A DNA stretch of 64,000 nt from Alistipes sp. (GTDB lineage Bacteria; Bacteroidota; Bacteroidia; Bacteroidales; Rikenellaceae): the NCBI GenBank assembly GCA_017416915.1, contig JAFQAN010000029.1, positions 23,654-87,653 of the forward strand, given 5' to 3'. Shown one piece after another: positions 8,598 through 19,985 of the stretch (the first letter of the stretch is position 1; every line of letters begins with the position of its first letter). A model generated the notes under the pieces. The model saw only the letters and a list, made by a program, of their open reading frames with translations. It did not search any database and was not told where the DNA came from. A program made the translations under genes and the position numbers.

Positions 8598-10670
8598 ATG
8601 AAGAGATTTTTTAGCACTATTGCGACACTCGTACTTGCAGCAAGCACCCTGTCGTGTTCTCAAAATTTCGACGAGATAAACATATCGAACAATGTAGAGG
8701 AGTCGTTCTACTTCGAGGTTAGCGGCGGCGTTGGCGACAGCACCCGTGCCGTATTCGACACCGACTCGAACGGCGCACCCCTGAAATCGATGTCGTGGGA
8801 AGCTGACGACAAGATAGGTCTCAGCATCTACACCTCGGACCAGTGGGGCAACAAGACGGTATTGGATAACAACAAGCCGTTTGCACTCGACTCGGAGGGA
8901 CACTTTGCAGGTACTATATCGCAGGACCCCGCAAGCCGCACGGCAGACTGGACGATGCTCGCCTACTACCCCTACACCGAGACAAATCGTGATTATAGCG
9001 CTTGGGCAAGCACGTGGTCGGTGACGCTACCCATAACGCAGACGCAGTGCGACGCCCACCACTCAAACTACAAGAACATCTCGCTCTTCGTAAGCGAGCC
9101 TACGGTATATGCTGCTGACGACACATCGCGTGCCAAGCTGACCTTTGTCGATCAGTTTGCGACGTTGCGCTTCTTGGTGAGCGCCGACGAGAGCCTCGAC
9201 AGCGAGGTTAAGGAGTACCTTGCCGCTACGCCCATCACACAGGCAAAGGTATATGTCGCCTACAACGACAGCTCGAAGCTGCCCTACCAATATAGTGTCG
9301 AAGATGCGCAGACGGCACTCTCGGGCGAGGGTACGTACAACTACGTGGACAAGACATTCTCTATCGCGCAGTGGGGCTCGGTAGCAAAATATGTAGATGT
9401 AGTAATCGAGGATATCGAGATTAAGGCCACTGCCGACAACAAGACCTATATTTGGGCTGTTGTAGCGCCCTTTACGCTCAGCGACCAGCAGCTTCTTGTT
9501 GCGGAGTTCACCGCTGGCGAGCAGACCTTCACCTATACCTACGACCGCGATGGCGAGTTTAAGTTTGTGGGCAACAAGCTCTACAACTTCAAGAACGTGA
9601 AGATTGGCAACAACAGCATCAAGCCTAAACCCGCCGTTACCACCGAGGATAGCATCCTTGGCGTCACGAAGGTTGCCACCGAGGGTCATAACTACCCCAT
9701 CAAGGCAACACTTACTATGTCGGCAGCGCTGCCCTCGGGTCTTAATGTCAACGACTTCGACTACTACATCCGCTACGGCTACTGCACCGAGGAGGAGCAT
9801 AGCGGCACGGAGGTAGCCCACAGCGCCGAGACGGCAGACGAGGTTGTCTGGGCAGACGAGGTTGTCTCGGGCTGGTCGGAGAGCAACTATACCGCCACAA
9901 GCTACAATAGCGAGCAGACGTCAGAGCTTACCACAGTGCTTCTCAAACGCGAGGTTAGCGACCAAACTATCCTCAGCGCAGGCTTTGCCGAGGGTCGAGT
10001 ACCCGCATATCAGGCATACGCCGTATCGAAGACGGACGGCAAAGTTTACTACGGAAATATTGTCCACGTGGACCTCAACCCCAATATCTACTCGTTCGAG
10101 AACGACGTGCAAGAGGTAGCATCATACAGCGAGGATGGTAACGAAACCAACTCGCGCTTCCGCTTCACGCTCCCCGAGCAGTATGCAGTGTGGATGTTCA
10201 ACGGACAGGTGGATACACGTACCTCGATGCGTATGTACCGCCGCGAGATTTCGGAGGATAAGCGCGATGAGATTAGCGAGCTTGCTGCTGCCGGCACGCT
10301 TACCTCAGAGGATTTGTATAACGCCACTACCGCCGAGTCGGGCCAAGAGGTGTGGAATATCGACGATAAGGGCAACCCTCCCTACGACTTTACGGGCTAC
10401 GTTATCGACTATTGGCTGACATCGGGCGGCTACCTCGAAAACTACACTATGAACTTTGGCCATATCCAGCACTATACAAACGGCTCGGTAGATGGTTACG
10501 TAGCGGGTCGCAATGCCGGCGATGACCACCCCTACGACCGTGATGAGTGGGGTGTATGGAGCTACGTGATGCAGGCTTACGACAAGTCATCTGGCGAGCT
10601 TGTATGGGTACAGTCATCGTGGTTCCGCTTGGTGGATGCATCGGTAGATTTGACAGGCATTCAGGGCTAA
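8598..10670 (+). CDS. Fimbrillin-like lipoprotein
   Basis: ATG at 8598 begins the signal MKRFFSTIATLVLAASTLSC, with the lipidated Cys at residue 20; a TTG two codons earlier is less likely. The 690-residue product has a fimbrillin-type N-terminal half: STRAVFDTD, then WEADDKIGLSIY, FAGTISQ and WTMLAYYPY, matching the TxW..GD.IGV..Y and F.A.YPY pattern of the fimbrillin family. The second half (from about 350) is rich in Tyr, Thr and Ser and looks like further beta-sandwich domains. It probably sits on the outer membrane as a surface or adhesion protein; no chaperone or usher genes are nearby, so assembly into a pilus is not shown. Last gene of the small-peptide operon, followed by a terminator. 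Confidence 0.8.
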   Translation: MKRFFSTIATLVLAASTLSCSQNFDEINISNNVEESFYFEVSGGVGDSTRAVFDTDSNGAPLKSMSWEADDKIGLSIYTSDQWGNKTVLDNNKPFALDSEGHFAGTISQDPASRTADWTMLAYYPYTETNRDYSAWASTWSVTLPITQTQCDAHHSNYKNISLFVSEPTVYAADDTSRAKLTFVDQFATLRFLVSADESLDSEVKEYLAATPITQAKVYVAYNDSSKLPYQYSVEDAQTALSGEGTYNYVDKTFSIAQWGSVAKYVDVVIEDIEIKATADNKTYIWAVVAPFTLSDQQLLVAEFTAGEQTFTYTYDRDGEFKFVGNKLYNFKNVKIGNNSIKPKPAVTTEDSILGVTKVATEGHNYPIKATLTMSAALPSGLNVNDFDYYIRYGYCTEEEHSGTEVAHSAETADEVVWADEVVSGWSESNYTATSYNSEQTSELTTVLLKREVSDQTILSAGFAEGRVPAYQAYAVSKTDGKVYYGNIVHVDLNPNIYSFENDVQEVASYSEDGNETNSRFRFTLPEQYAVWMFNGQVDTRTSMRMYRREISEDKRDEISELAAAGTLTSEDLYNATTAESGQEVWNIDDKGNPPYDFTGYVIDYWLTSGGYLENYTMNFGHIQHYTNGSVDGYVAGRNAGDDHPYDRDEWGVWSYVMQAYDKSSGELVWVQSSWFRLVDASVDLTGIQG

Positions 10671-10690
10671 CAACAACATAAGCATAAGCA

Positions 10691-10731
10691 GCACAACCCG
10701 GGCGTAATTGCTCGGGTTGTGTTGTTTTTTA
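10691..10731 (+). terminator. Rho-independent terminator after fimbrillin-like gene
   Basis: GCACAACCCGGGC pairs with GCTCGGGTTGTG, followed by a T-rich tract ending TTTTTT, 20 bases after the stop. Confidence 0.88.
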
Positions 10732-10800
10732 GGAGTCTAGACGACGGGACTACGAGACGACGGGACTACGAGAACGATAGCAAATGGAGGTTTCTCGTAG
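10732..10800 (+). repeat. Short octamer array with inverted end
   Basis: ACGACGGGACTACGAGACG is repeated at 10739 and 10755 as RCGRGACN octamers; 10790-10807 carries the inverse (TCTCGTAGTCCCG). It is a minimal version of the composite loci, without decamers or a palindromic element. Confidence 0.75.
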
Positions 10801-10814
10801 TCCCGCTCATTTTA

Positions 10815-10940
10815 CGCTAAGCCTCAAAGAGATACATCGCAAAGAGCGAGATAAGAGAGAGAGCAAAAGGCGTAACAGAGGGGCAACAAAAGGGGCGACA
10901 AAAGAGACGTAGCAAGAGGGGCAACAAAGGGCGTCCAGCC
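10815..10940 (+). repeat. Purine-rich direct repeats before the nitroreductase promoter
   Basis: One strand is almost all purine apart from scattered C and T. GAGGGGCAACAAARGG occurs at about 10877 and 10916, with GGGGCGACAAAAG between them. No gene is supported. Confidence 0.5.
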
Positions 10941-10996
10941 ACTGCGCCTACGCAGACAAAAGCGTGTATCGCCACCGCCAATTTTCGCTACTATTT

Positions 10997-11025
10997 TTGT
11001 TATTTCAATTAATTATGTATCTTTG
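10997..11025 (+). promoter_or_regulatory. Promoter of nitroreductase/beta-galactosidase operon
   Basis: TTG at 10997-10999 and TATCTTTG at 11018-11025 (18-base spacing), 20 bases before the ATG. Confidence 0.75.
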
Positions 11026-11044
11026 TAGATACAAATACTCTATT

Positions 11045-11677
11045 ATGGCAGATAACTACTTGGAGAAGAAGATGGAGGACTACCACGCACAGCCCGCCGT
11101 ACGCCGCCAGCGCACAGCGTCGCTACGCCGTCTGTTGCTCCACAACCGTAGCTACCGCGGCTACGACACCTCGTTTAAGGTGCGCGAAGACCAACTACGC
11201 AAGATTATCGAGGTGGCGACACTCTGCCCCTCGGCACGCAACCAACAGGTGTTGCGCTTCCGCCCCGTCTTGGACGATGAGGCGGACATTGTCCTTAACC
11301 ACATACGTCTGGGTGGCGCTCTGCCCGAGCTACACCTCCCCTTTGCGGGTACGGAGCCTCGCGCCTTTATCGTCATCTGCTCGACGGTCGAGGAGTCGAA
11401 ATATGTGGATATGGACCTCGGCATTGTGGCGCAGTCTATGTTACTGCAAGCCACCGAGATAGGCTTGGGTGGTATCTGCATCGGGGCCTTCGACCACGAG
11501 GCACTCAAAGAGCGACTGTCGCTACGTTATGAGCCACTGTTGGTGCTTGCCATAGGTCGTCCCAACGAGCATATCGAGTTAGTAGAGTGCCGCGAGGGCG
11601 ACCCTCTGAGCTACTACCGTGAGGCGGGAGTACACTACGTACCGAAGATTACAGTTGATAACCTTTTACTTAAATAA
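11045..11677 (+). CDS. Nitroreductase family flavoprotein
   Basis: ATG at 11045 is the first start after the promoter and gives 210 residues. The segment LLHNRSYRGYDTSFKVREDQ is followed by ATLCPSARNQQVLRFRPV, the R-S-R-R and P-S-A-x-N-x-Q pattern that binds FMN in the nitroreductase superfamily. DLGIVAQSMLLQATEIGLGG and the LLVLAIGRPNE segment are also typical. These proteins use FMN and NAD(P)H to reduce nitro groups, quinones or flavins; the substrate is unknown. Its stop lies 6 bases before the beta-galactosidase start, so the two are probably co-transcribed, though no functional link is evident. Confidence 0.88.
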   Translation: MADNYLEKKMEDYHAQPAVRRQRTASLRRLLLHNRSYRGYDTSFKVREDQLRKIIEVATLCPSARNQQVLRFRPVLDDEADIVLNHIRLGGALPELHLPFAGTEPRAFIVICSTVEESKYVDMDLGIVAQSMLLQATEIGLGGICIGAFDHEALKERLSLRYEPLLVLAIGRPNEHIELVECREGDPLSYYREAGVHYVPKITVDNLLLK

Positions 11678-14803
<3,126 letters not shown>

Positions 14804-14929
14804 CTTGGCGTGATAAGGGGTCGATTGCGTCCCCTAACAAAAAATGCCGCCAATGGGACGTACGTTCAAGTACTACCCATCGACGGCATTTTTGCCGAGT
14901 GTAGCACTCGGCACCCTTCTGACACCAAG
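14804..14929 (-). repeat. Palindromic element D1 (126 bp)
   Basis: It begins CTTGGCGTGATAAGGGG immediately after the beta-galactosidase TAG and ends at GACACCAAG. The central hairpin pairs AAAATGCCGCCAATGGGA with CCCATCGACGGCATTTT and is capped by GTAC-GTTCAA-GTAC. A side hairpin GCCGAGTG/CACTCGGC lies at 14894-14912. The flanking A and T runs make it a credible bidirectional terminator between this gene and the convergent 15117 gene. Confidence 0.9.
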
Positions 14930-15112
14930 CTGCCTCGCGCGACTGGGAACACCTGAGAACGACTGGGAACACCTGAGAACGACTGAGTTTTTCTGCGGCT
15001 ACTGACAACGCGCCCGGCTATTCTCAGTCTTTCTCAGCCATTCTTAGTCCCGCAGTCCCGCCGTCTCGTCGTTCCGCCGTCCCGCCGTCCCGCAATCAGG
15101 CGCGTTCCCACG
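14930..15112 (-). repeat. Composite repeat locus 3 (inverted orientation)
   Basis: Read on the minus strand it has octamers at 15048-15095, decamers at 15018-15048, then the inverted decamer arm at 14939-14987 (GACTGGGAAC, ACCTGAGAAC alternating on the plus strand) and element D1. Compared with the other loci the left decamers and octamers are swapped, so the unit has been rearranged. Confidence 0.85.
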
Positions 15113-15116
15113 AGGG

Positions 15117-16202
15117 TTACTTCCTGCGCAGCTTGCTTACAAACTCCTCATACTCAGCCGTAAGCGACTGCATAAGGCTCTTTACCGACTCTATCTTCTC
15201 GGCACGCCAAGCATTCGCCCCCGCAAAGGCGTAGCCCTGCTCCAAGCGACCCTTGAAGGCGTTATACAGCGCCAACATTATGCAGTAGGGGCTATGCACC
15301 ACGTCGCACGTGCGTATGCAGTTGAAGGCGCACTGCTTCGGCTTTTTAAGTCCCTCCTTCACGCTCTCCAAAAACGAGCTGCGCACAGCGCGCCCGGGCA
15401 TACCCACAGGGCTTTGGATAATCTCGATATCCTGCTCCGTGGCGTTGATGTACGCCTCCTTGAAGCGTATGTCGGCATCGCACTCCTCGGTAGTTACGAA
15501 GCGTGTTCCCATCTGCACGCCCTCGGCACCAAGCTCCATTATGCGATAGATGTCCTCGCCCGTATAGATGCCGCCCGCAGCGATAACGGGTATGTGGCAG
15601 TCGTGCTCGTTGGCGAACTTCTCGACGGTATCGACAACCTGAGGTACGGTATGCTCCAAGCTGAACTCCTCGGCAAAAATCTGGTCGTTCTTATAGCCGA
15701 GGTGTCCGCCTGCCTTAGGACCTTCGACGACGATGGCGTCGGGCGTATAGCGGTACTCCGACCACCACTTCTCGCAAAGCAGCTTCGCAGCCCTCGCCGA
15801 CGAGACGATAGGGGCGAGCTTCGTCTTTGCGCCCTCGGTCAAAAACGAGGGCAGGTTGAGCGGCAGACCTGCACCCGAGAAGATGATGTCGGCGCGCTCC
15901 TTAACCGCCGTGCGCACCATATCCGCAAAGTTGGTCATAGCAACCATAACATTTACGCCGATGATGCCCTTAGTCCTCTCGCGCGCCTTGCGCAACTCCT
16001 CCTTCAAACCCACAATGGCCGACTCTGCAACGCTCAGCTTCGCATCCTTGTATATAAGTCCCAAGCCCGCCGACGATATCACGCCGACGCCACCCTCGTT
16101 AGCTACCGCTGAGGCGAGTCCCGAGAGCGATATGCCTACACCCATACCGCCCTGCACGATGGGTAGCGAGGCGATAAGGTCTCCGATTTTCAGTGATTTC
16201 AT
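15117..16202 (-). CDS. Nitronate monooxygenase / FabK-like FMN oxidoreductase
   Basis: The likely start is the ATG at 16202 (MKSLKIGDLIASLPIVQGGM), giving 361 residues; an open extension upstream is AT-rich promoter DNA. IVQGGMGVGISLSGLASAVANEGGVG is the N-terminal FMN-binding strand of the 2-nitropropane dioxygenase/FabK family, followed by VEGPKAGGHLGY and PVIAAGGIYTGEDI, then GAEGVQMGTRFVTTEEC. Members oxidise alkyl nitronates or, as FabK, reduce enoyl-ACP; the sequence alone does not decide between them. The C-terminal part holds several Cys (about 295-312) that could be structural. Convergent with the beta-galactosidase gene. Confidence 0.82.
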   Translation of the reverse strand: MKSLKIGDLIASLPIVQGGMGVGISLSGLASAVANEGGVGVISSAGLGLIYKDAKLSVAESAIVGLKEELRKARERTKGIIGVNVMVAMTNFADMVRTAVKERADIIFSGAGLPLNLPSFLTEGAKTKLAPIVSSARAAKLLCEKWWSEYRYTPDAIVVEGPKAGGHLGYKNDQIFAEEFSLEHTVPQVVDTVEKFANEHDCHIPVIAAGGIYTGEDIYRIMELGAEGVQMGTRFVTTEECDADIRFKEAYINATEQDIEIIQSPVGMPGRAVRSSFLESVKEGLKKPKQCAFNCIRTCDVVHSPYCIMLALYNAFKGRLEQGYAFAGANAWRAEKIESVKSLMQSLTAEYEEFVSKLRRK

Positions 16203-16238
16203 ATTGTTGTTGTAATGTTTAATGAATAAATATGTTCG

Positions 16239-16246
16239 CAAATATA
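16239..16246 (-). promoter_or_regulatory. Probable -7 element for the nitronate monooxygenase-like gene
   Basis: TATATTTG on the minus strand, 36 bases before the chosen start. No TTG at the ideal distance is seen. Confidence 0.5.
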
Positions 16247-16252
16247 CAAACA

Positions 16253-16300
16253 TTAAAACAAAATTATACCGCCAAAAATGAATTTTAGCGGTATAATTTA
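16253..16300 (-). terminator. Rho-independent terminator of queA
   Basis: AAATTATACCGC pairs with GCGGTATAATTT; on the minus strand it is followed by TTTTGTTTT. It lies about 45 bases after the queA stop. Confidence 0.75.
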
Positions 16301-16345
16301 CTATTTGATATTTTTGCAATATTCCGTTTTTGACCAATATTAATC

Positions 16346-17566
16346 CTATCTCGATACTTTTAGTAGCGATGAGTCGCCATAGCTCAAAAATCTGAAATCG
16401 TTATTTAGCGCATAGTCATAAATCTTGTGCCAATCATCTCCCACATAGGCACCAACCAAAAGCAACAGCGTCGATTTGGGCTGGTGAAAATTCGTAATTA
16501 TGTAGCTCACTACGCGGAAGCGGTAGCCAAGCGGCGTAATCATTATCTCGGTCGCCGCCTTCAACTGCGTAAGGCTGTTACTCGACATATACTCCGCAAT
16601 GGCGCGTAACGCCTCCTCTCCCGAAAACTCTGCGGGGATGTCGTATAGCTCCCACTGACCTACGGCGCGCTCGGTATCGGGTGTGCCATAGTTGCGTATG
16701 CGCCAGCCGAGCGCCGTGAGCGACTCCAACGTACGCACCGAGGTAGTGCCTACGGCGGTGATATTGTCGATATTTTGCAGCAGATGCTCCACTGTGGCGA
16801 GCGTTACGGAGAAGTGTTCGGTGTGCATACTATGCTTCGCGGCATTCTCATCCTTGACGGGGAGGAATGTGCCTGCCCCCACGTGCAGCGTTACCTCATC
16901 GAAGCTGACGCCCCTCTCGCCAAGCGACGCAATAAGTTCGGGCGTGAAGTGCAGACCCGCCGTAGGTGCTGCCACCGACCCCTCGTAGCGGGCATAGACG
17001 GTCTGATAGCGCGTATTGTCCAACTCCTCGCTGTCGCGGTTGAGATATGGCGGGATAGGTATGCGTCCGAGGCGCTCCAACAGCTCGCCAAAGGTGCAGT
17101 CTTCGCTCCAACGCAGACGCACGATATGCTCACGTGTACCACGCTCCACAATCTCGGCACGTACGCTATGCGACGTGCCATCTGCCGTATAGTCGATGCC
17201 GACCTCCCCCTCCTTCCACTTTTTGAGGTTACCCACGATGCAGCTCCACTCCGCCTCGCCCCTAATGGCGAAGGCGCGCTCATAGTCGGCGGGGTTGTGA
17301 GGCTCCAAGCAGAAGACCTCGACACGTGCGCCAGAGGCCTTGTGCATAACCATACGCGCGCGCACTACGCGCGTGTTATTAAACACAAGTGTCGTGCCTC
17401 GGGCGAGGAAGTCGCCCAACGCGCAAAAGTGGCTCTGGGTGATAGCACCGTTGTCATATACGAGTAGCTTCGAGTCGCTGCGCCTCGCCAAAGGGAACTT
17501 AGCGATACGCTCATCGGGCAGCGGGTAGTCGAAGTCATTTATTGAGATATGTCGCTCTACGCTCAT
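16346..17566 (-). CDS. queA: S-adenosylmethionine:tRNA ribosyltransferase-isomerase
   Basis: A 406-residue enzyme that makes epoxyqueuosine in tRNA from the ribose of SAM, the penultimate step of queuosine synthesis. It starts with the typical DFDYPLPDERIAKFPLARRSDSKLL, and carries FNNTRVVRARM, AAPTAGLHFTPE, VTLHVGAGTFLPVK and MHTEHFSV, then TTSVRTLESL, all QueA signatures. It is about 50 residues longer than the E. coli protein, as is common in Bacteroidota. Promoter at 17590-17622; single-gene transcript between two terminators. Confidence 0.96.
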   Translation of the reverse strand: MSVERHISINDFDYPLPDERIAKFPLARRSDSKLLVYDNGAITQSHFCALGDFLARGTTLVFNNTRVVRARMVMHKASGARVEVFCLEPHNPADYERAFAIRGEAEWSCIVGNLKKWKEGEVGIDYTADGTSHSVRAEIVERGTREHIVRLRWSEDCTFGELLERLGRIPIPPYLNRDSEELDNTRYQTVYARYEGSVAAPTAGLHFTPELIASLGERGVSFDEVTLHVGAGTFLPVKDENAAKHSMHTEHFSVTLATVEHLLQNIDNITAVGTTSVRTLESLTALGWRIRNYGTPDTERAVGQWELYDIPAEFSGEEALRAIAEYMSSNSLTQLKAATEIMITPLGYRFRVVSYIITNFHQPKSTLLLLVGAYVGDDWHKIYDYALNNDFRFLSYGDSSLLKVSR

Positions 17567-17589
17567 CCTAAATATAAGTTTTTTCGTCG

Positions 17590-17622
17590 CAAAGGTAGAA
17601 AAAAAGTGGGGTTATGCCACAA
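17590..17622 (-). promoter_or_regulatory. Promoter of queA
   Basis: TACCTTTG (17590-17597, minus strand) with TTG at 17620-17622, 22-base spacing. It is packed against the preceding terminator. Confidence 0.65.
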
Positions 17623-17631
17623 CATAACCCC
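17598..17631 (-). terminator. Rho-independent terminator of the S46 peptidase gene
   Basis: A perfect 9-bp stem GGGGTTATG/CATAACCCC (17608-17631) with a 6-base loop is followed on the minus strand by ACTTTTTTT. Confidence 0.88.
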
Positions 17632-17657
17632 AATATTTTTGCTGTGAGGACGCTTTA

Positions 17658-19739
17658 CTACTTAATCGTAAGCTCGTCGAGGAGCCAGCCAGCACCTGCA
17701 AACTTGTCGATGATGAAGAGTACGTAGCGGGCATCAACAACGATGGTGCGCTGCAACTCTGGCTCGAAAGCTACGTCGCCCGACATCGCCTCCCAGTTGC
17801 CGTCGAATGCCAAGCCGATAAGCTCACCCTTGGCGTTGAGTACGGGCGAACCCGAGTTACCGCCCGTAATATCGCAGTTGGCGAGGAATGCCACGGGAAG
17901 CTCTCCGTTACGGTCGGCATAGCGACCATAATCCCTCTTGGCGTGTAGCTCCTTCAAGCGCTCTGGCACGGTAAACTCCACAGGATTAGACTTATCCTCC
18001 TTGGCAATGACACCATCGAGGGTGGTGTAGTGCTTGTAAATGACGCCGTCGGCAGGGCTATATGGCAGCACGTTACCGTAGGTAAGACGTAGCGTAAAGT
18101 TTGCATCCGACGCCCACGCCTTGTCGGGCTGCATCATCATCAAGCCCTTGATATAGAGGCGATGACCCTCCGCAAAGCGCTGGTTGGCAGCCATTATCTC
18201 GGGGCGTAACTCACTATAAAGCGTTGCCACCGACGTTGCCAGCTCGTAGAGCGGGTCGGAAACGATTAGCTCCTCGGAATTCTCCGCCTCGTTGAGCTTG
18301 TTGATGCACTCTGCCGAAGTGAAGATGCTATTGTCGTACAACCAATCGACATAGGCGTCGCTATTGCCACCAAACTCGGCGTCAATCTTCTGGTATATCG
18401 TGGGCAGCACGGTGTTATTCTCGCGGTAGATGGTAAACATACGCTTAGCAACATCTCTATCAACGTCGGCGTTGAAGTCCTTGTAGAACTGCTCCGTCTC
18501 GTTTCTGTCCTGTATATACATCACCTGAATAAGCTCTACCGACTGCAAGAATGCCTCCGAGAGGTACTGCATCGTAGCCTTCTTATCGGCACACGACGTT
18601 ACCGACTCCTCGATTATCGAGAGTGCATCGATGTAGCGCTCCTCGGGCAGGGTGTTGGCATTTGCCCACGCCTGGAACTCTGCCTCCTGCTTAGCCTTCT
18701 TATCGCGAACTTTCAGCTTCTCGATGCCGCGCGACATACCGATAGAGTTCTTCCAGTAGTTCGACGAACGCGCATACTTCGAGTCGTACTGTATGCGGAT
18801 AGCCTGATTAGAGTTCATCCACTTGCGGAGTATCTTCTGACGCTCACCACGGATGTAGATGCGCTGCGGGTTGTCCACCTCCAACATATAGTCTATCTCG
18901 TGCGATGTCATATAGCGCTCGGTAGAGCCTGGGAAGCCCATAATCATTGCGAAGTCGCCCTCCTCGATGCCTTTGAGCGATATGTTGAGCCACTTCTCTG
19001 CCTTGTAGGGTACGTTATCCTCAGAGTATGCTGCGGGGCGGTTATCCTTGTTGGCATATACACGGAAGATTGAGAAGTCGCCCGTGTGGCGAGGCCACAT
19101 CCAGTTGTCGGTATCGCCACCAAACTTACCGATAGACGAGGGAGGAGTACCCACTAAGCGGATGTCGGTATATACCTCATGCACAAACGCAAAGAACTGA
19201 TTGCCACCAAAGAACGAGGGAATGATAATCTCCATACCCGGGTACTCCGCCTCCAAACGCTCGATGGTAGCCGCTTTATTCTTATTGACAATGCTCTCAT
19301 ACTCCTGCTGAGAGGCAGTCGAGGGTATTGAACCAACGATATCTGGCGTAACGTCGAAGATGTGGCGTACGAAGCGCACTTCGAGGCCCTCGGCAGGCAG
19401 CTCCTCAGAGCGGTTAGCGGCCCAAAAGCCGTCGGCAAGGTAGTCGTGTTCTACCGACGATAGCTTCTGAATAGCGTCGTAGCCGCAGTGGTGGTTGGTG
19501 AAGAGCAGACCATCGGGCGACACAATCTCACCCGTACAGCCACCGCCGAAGATGACAATAGCATCCTTCAACGACGACTTATCGGCCGAATATATATCCT
19601 CGGCAGAGAGCTTACAGCCGTGTGCCTTCATATCCTTGCTGTTCATTTTCTTGATGTAGGGCAACAGCCACATACCCTCGTCGGCAACTGCCGTAAAGGT
19701 GATGCCCACGGCAGCCAACAGTGCAAAAAGTCTTTTCAT
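17658..19739 (-). CDS. S46 family dipeptidyl-peptidase (DPP7-like)
   Basis: A 693-residue exported serine peptidase with a short signal peptide (MKRLFALLAAVGITFTAVA). The triad is visible as His84 in TNHHCGYD, Asp221 in RHTGDFSIF and Ser629 in GGNSGSP. S46 enzymes remove dipeptides from oligopeptide N-termini in the periplasm and feed amino-acid fermentation in Bacteroidota. The S1-pocket position corresponding to Gly673 of DPP7 and Arg673 of DPP11 in Porphyromonas appears to be Gly647 (FDGNWEAMSGD), which favours hydrophobic P1 residues over Asp/Glu. Separate transcription unit with a minus-strand TACCTTTG upstream. Confidence 0.93.
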   Translation of the reverse strand: MKRLFALLAAVGITFTAVADEGMWLLPYIKKMNSKDMKAHGCKLSAEDIYSADKSSLKDAIVIFGGGCTGEIVSPDGLLFTNHHCGYDAIQKLSSVEHDYLADGFWAANRSEELPAEGLEVRFVRHIFDVTPDIVGSIPSTASQQEYESIVNKNKAATIERLEAEYPGMEIIIPSFFGGNQFFAFVHEVYTDIRLVGTPPSSIGKFGGDTDNWMWPRHTGDFSIFRVYANKDNRPAAYSEDNVPYKAEKWLNISLKGIEEGDFAMIMGFPGSTERYMTSHEIDYMLEVDNPQRIYIRGERQKILRKWMNSNQAIRIQYDSKYARSSNYWKNSIGMSRGIEKLKVRDKKAKQEAEFQAWANANTLPEERYIDALSIIEESVTSCADKKATMQYLSEAFLQSVELIQVMYIQDRNETEQFYKDFNADVDRDVAKRMFTIYRENNTVLPTIYQKIDAEFGGNSDAYVDWLYDNSIFTSAECINKLNEAENSEELIVSDPLYELATSVATLYSELRPEIMAANQRFAEGHRLYIKGLMMMQPDKAWASDANFTLRLTYGNVLPYSPADGVIYKHYTTLDGVIAKEDKSNPVEFTVPERLKELHAKRDYGRYADRNGELPVAFLANCDITGGNSGSPVLNAKGELIGLAFDGNWEAMSGDVAFEPELQRTIVVDARYVLFIIDKFAGAGWLLDELTIK

Positions 19740-19777
19740 CTTGTTGGTTATAGTTTAGTTAATCATATTTCTTATAG

Positions 19778-19785
19778 CAAAGGTA
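19778..19785 (-). promoter_or_regulatory. -7 promoter element of the S46 peptidase gene
   Basis: TACCTTTG on the minus strand, 38 bases before the ATG; no good TTG at the usual distance. Confidence 0.55.
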
Positions 19786-19985
19786 CGACAAAAATATTAA
19801 AAAAATTGTATCGCCCACAAAAAAATATGACAAACAGATGACATTGTGGCACTTGACACGGTCAGCACTCTGTCTAAATGTCGCTACGTATGACATAACA
19901 GCAGATAGTTGTGTTGTGGCAGAAGATTTGCGCGTCGAGCGAATAGACCAAATAAACGATAAACAATAACTAAAAAAATAAGAGT

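Noticed and set aside
14804-14929. Integron attC site, because palindromic elements directly follow stop codons
   Set aside because: The ends lack the RYYYAAC/GTTRRRY core boxes, the genes are housekeeping genes in both orientations, and no integrase is seen.
16203-16337. Upstream extension of the nitronate monooxygenase-like gene
   Set aside because: The extra 45 residues are encoded by AT-rich promoter DNA overlapping the queA terminator, and the conserved start is MKSLKIGD.
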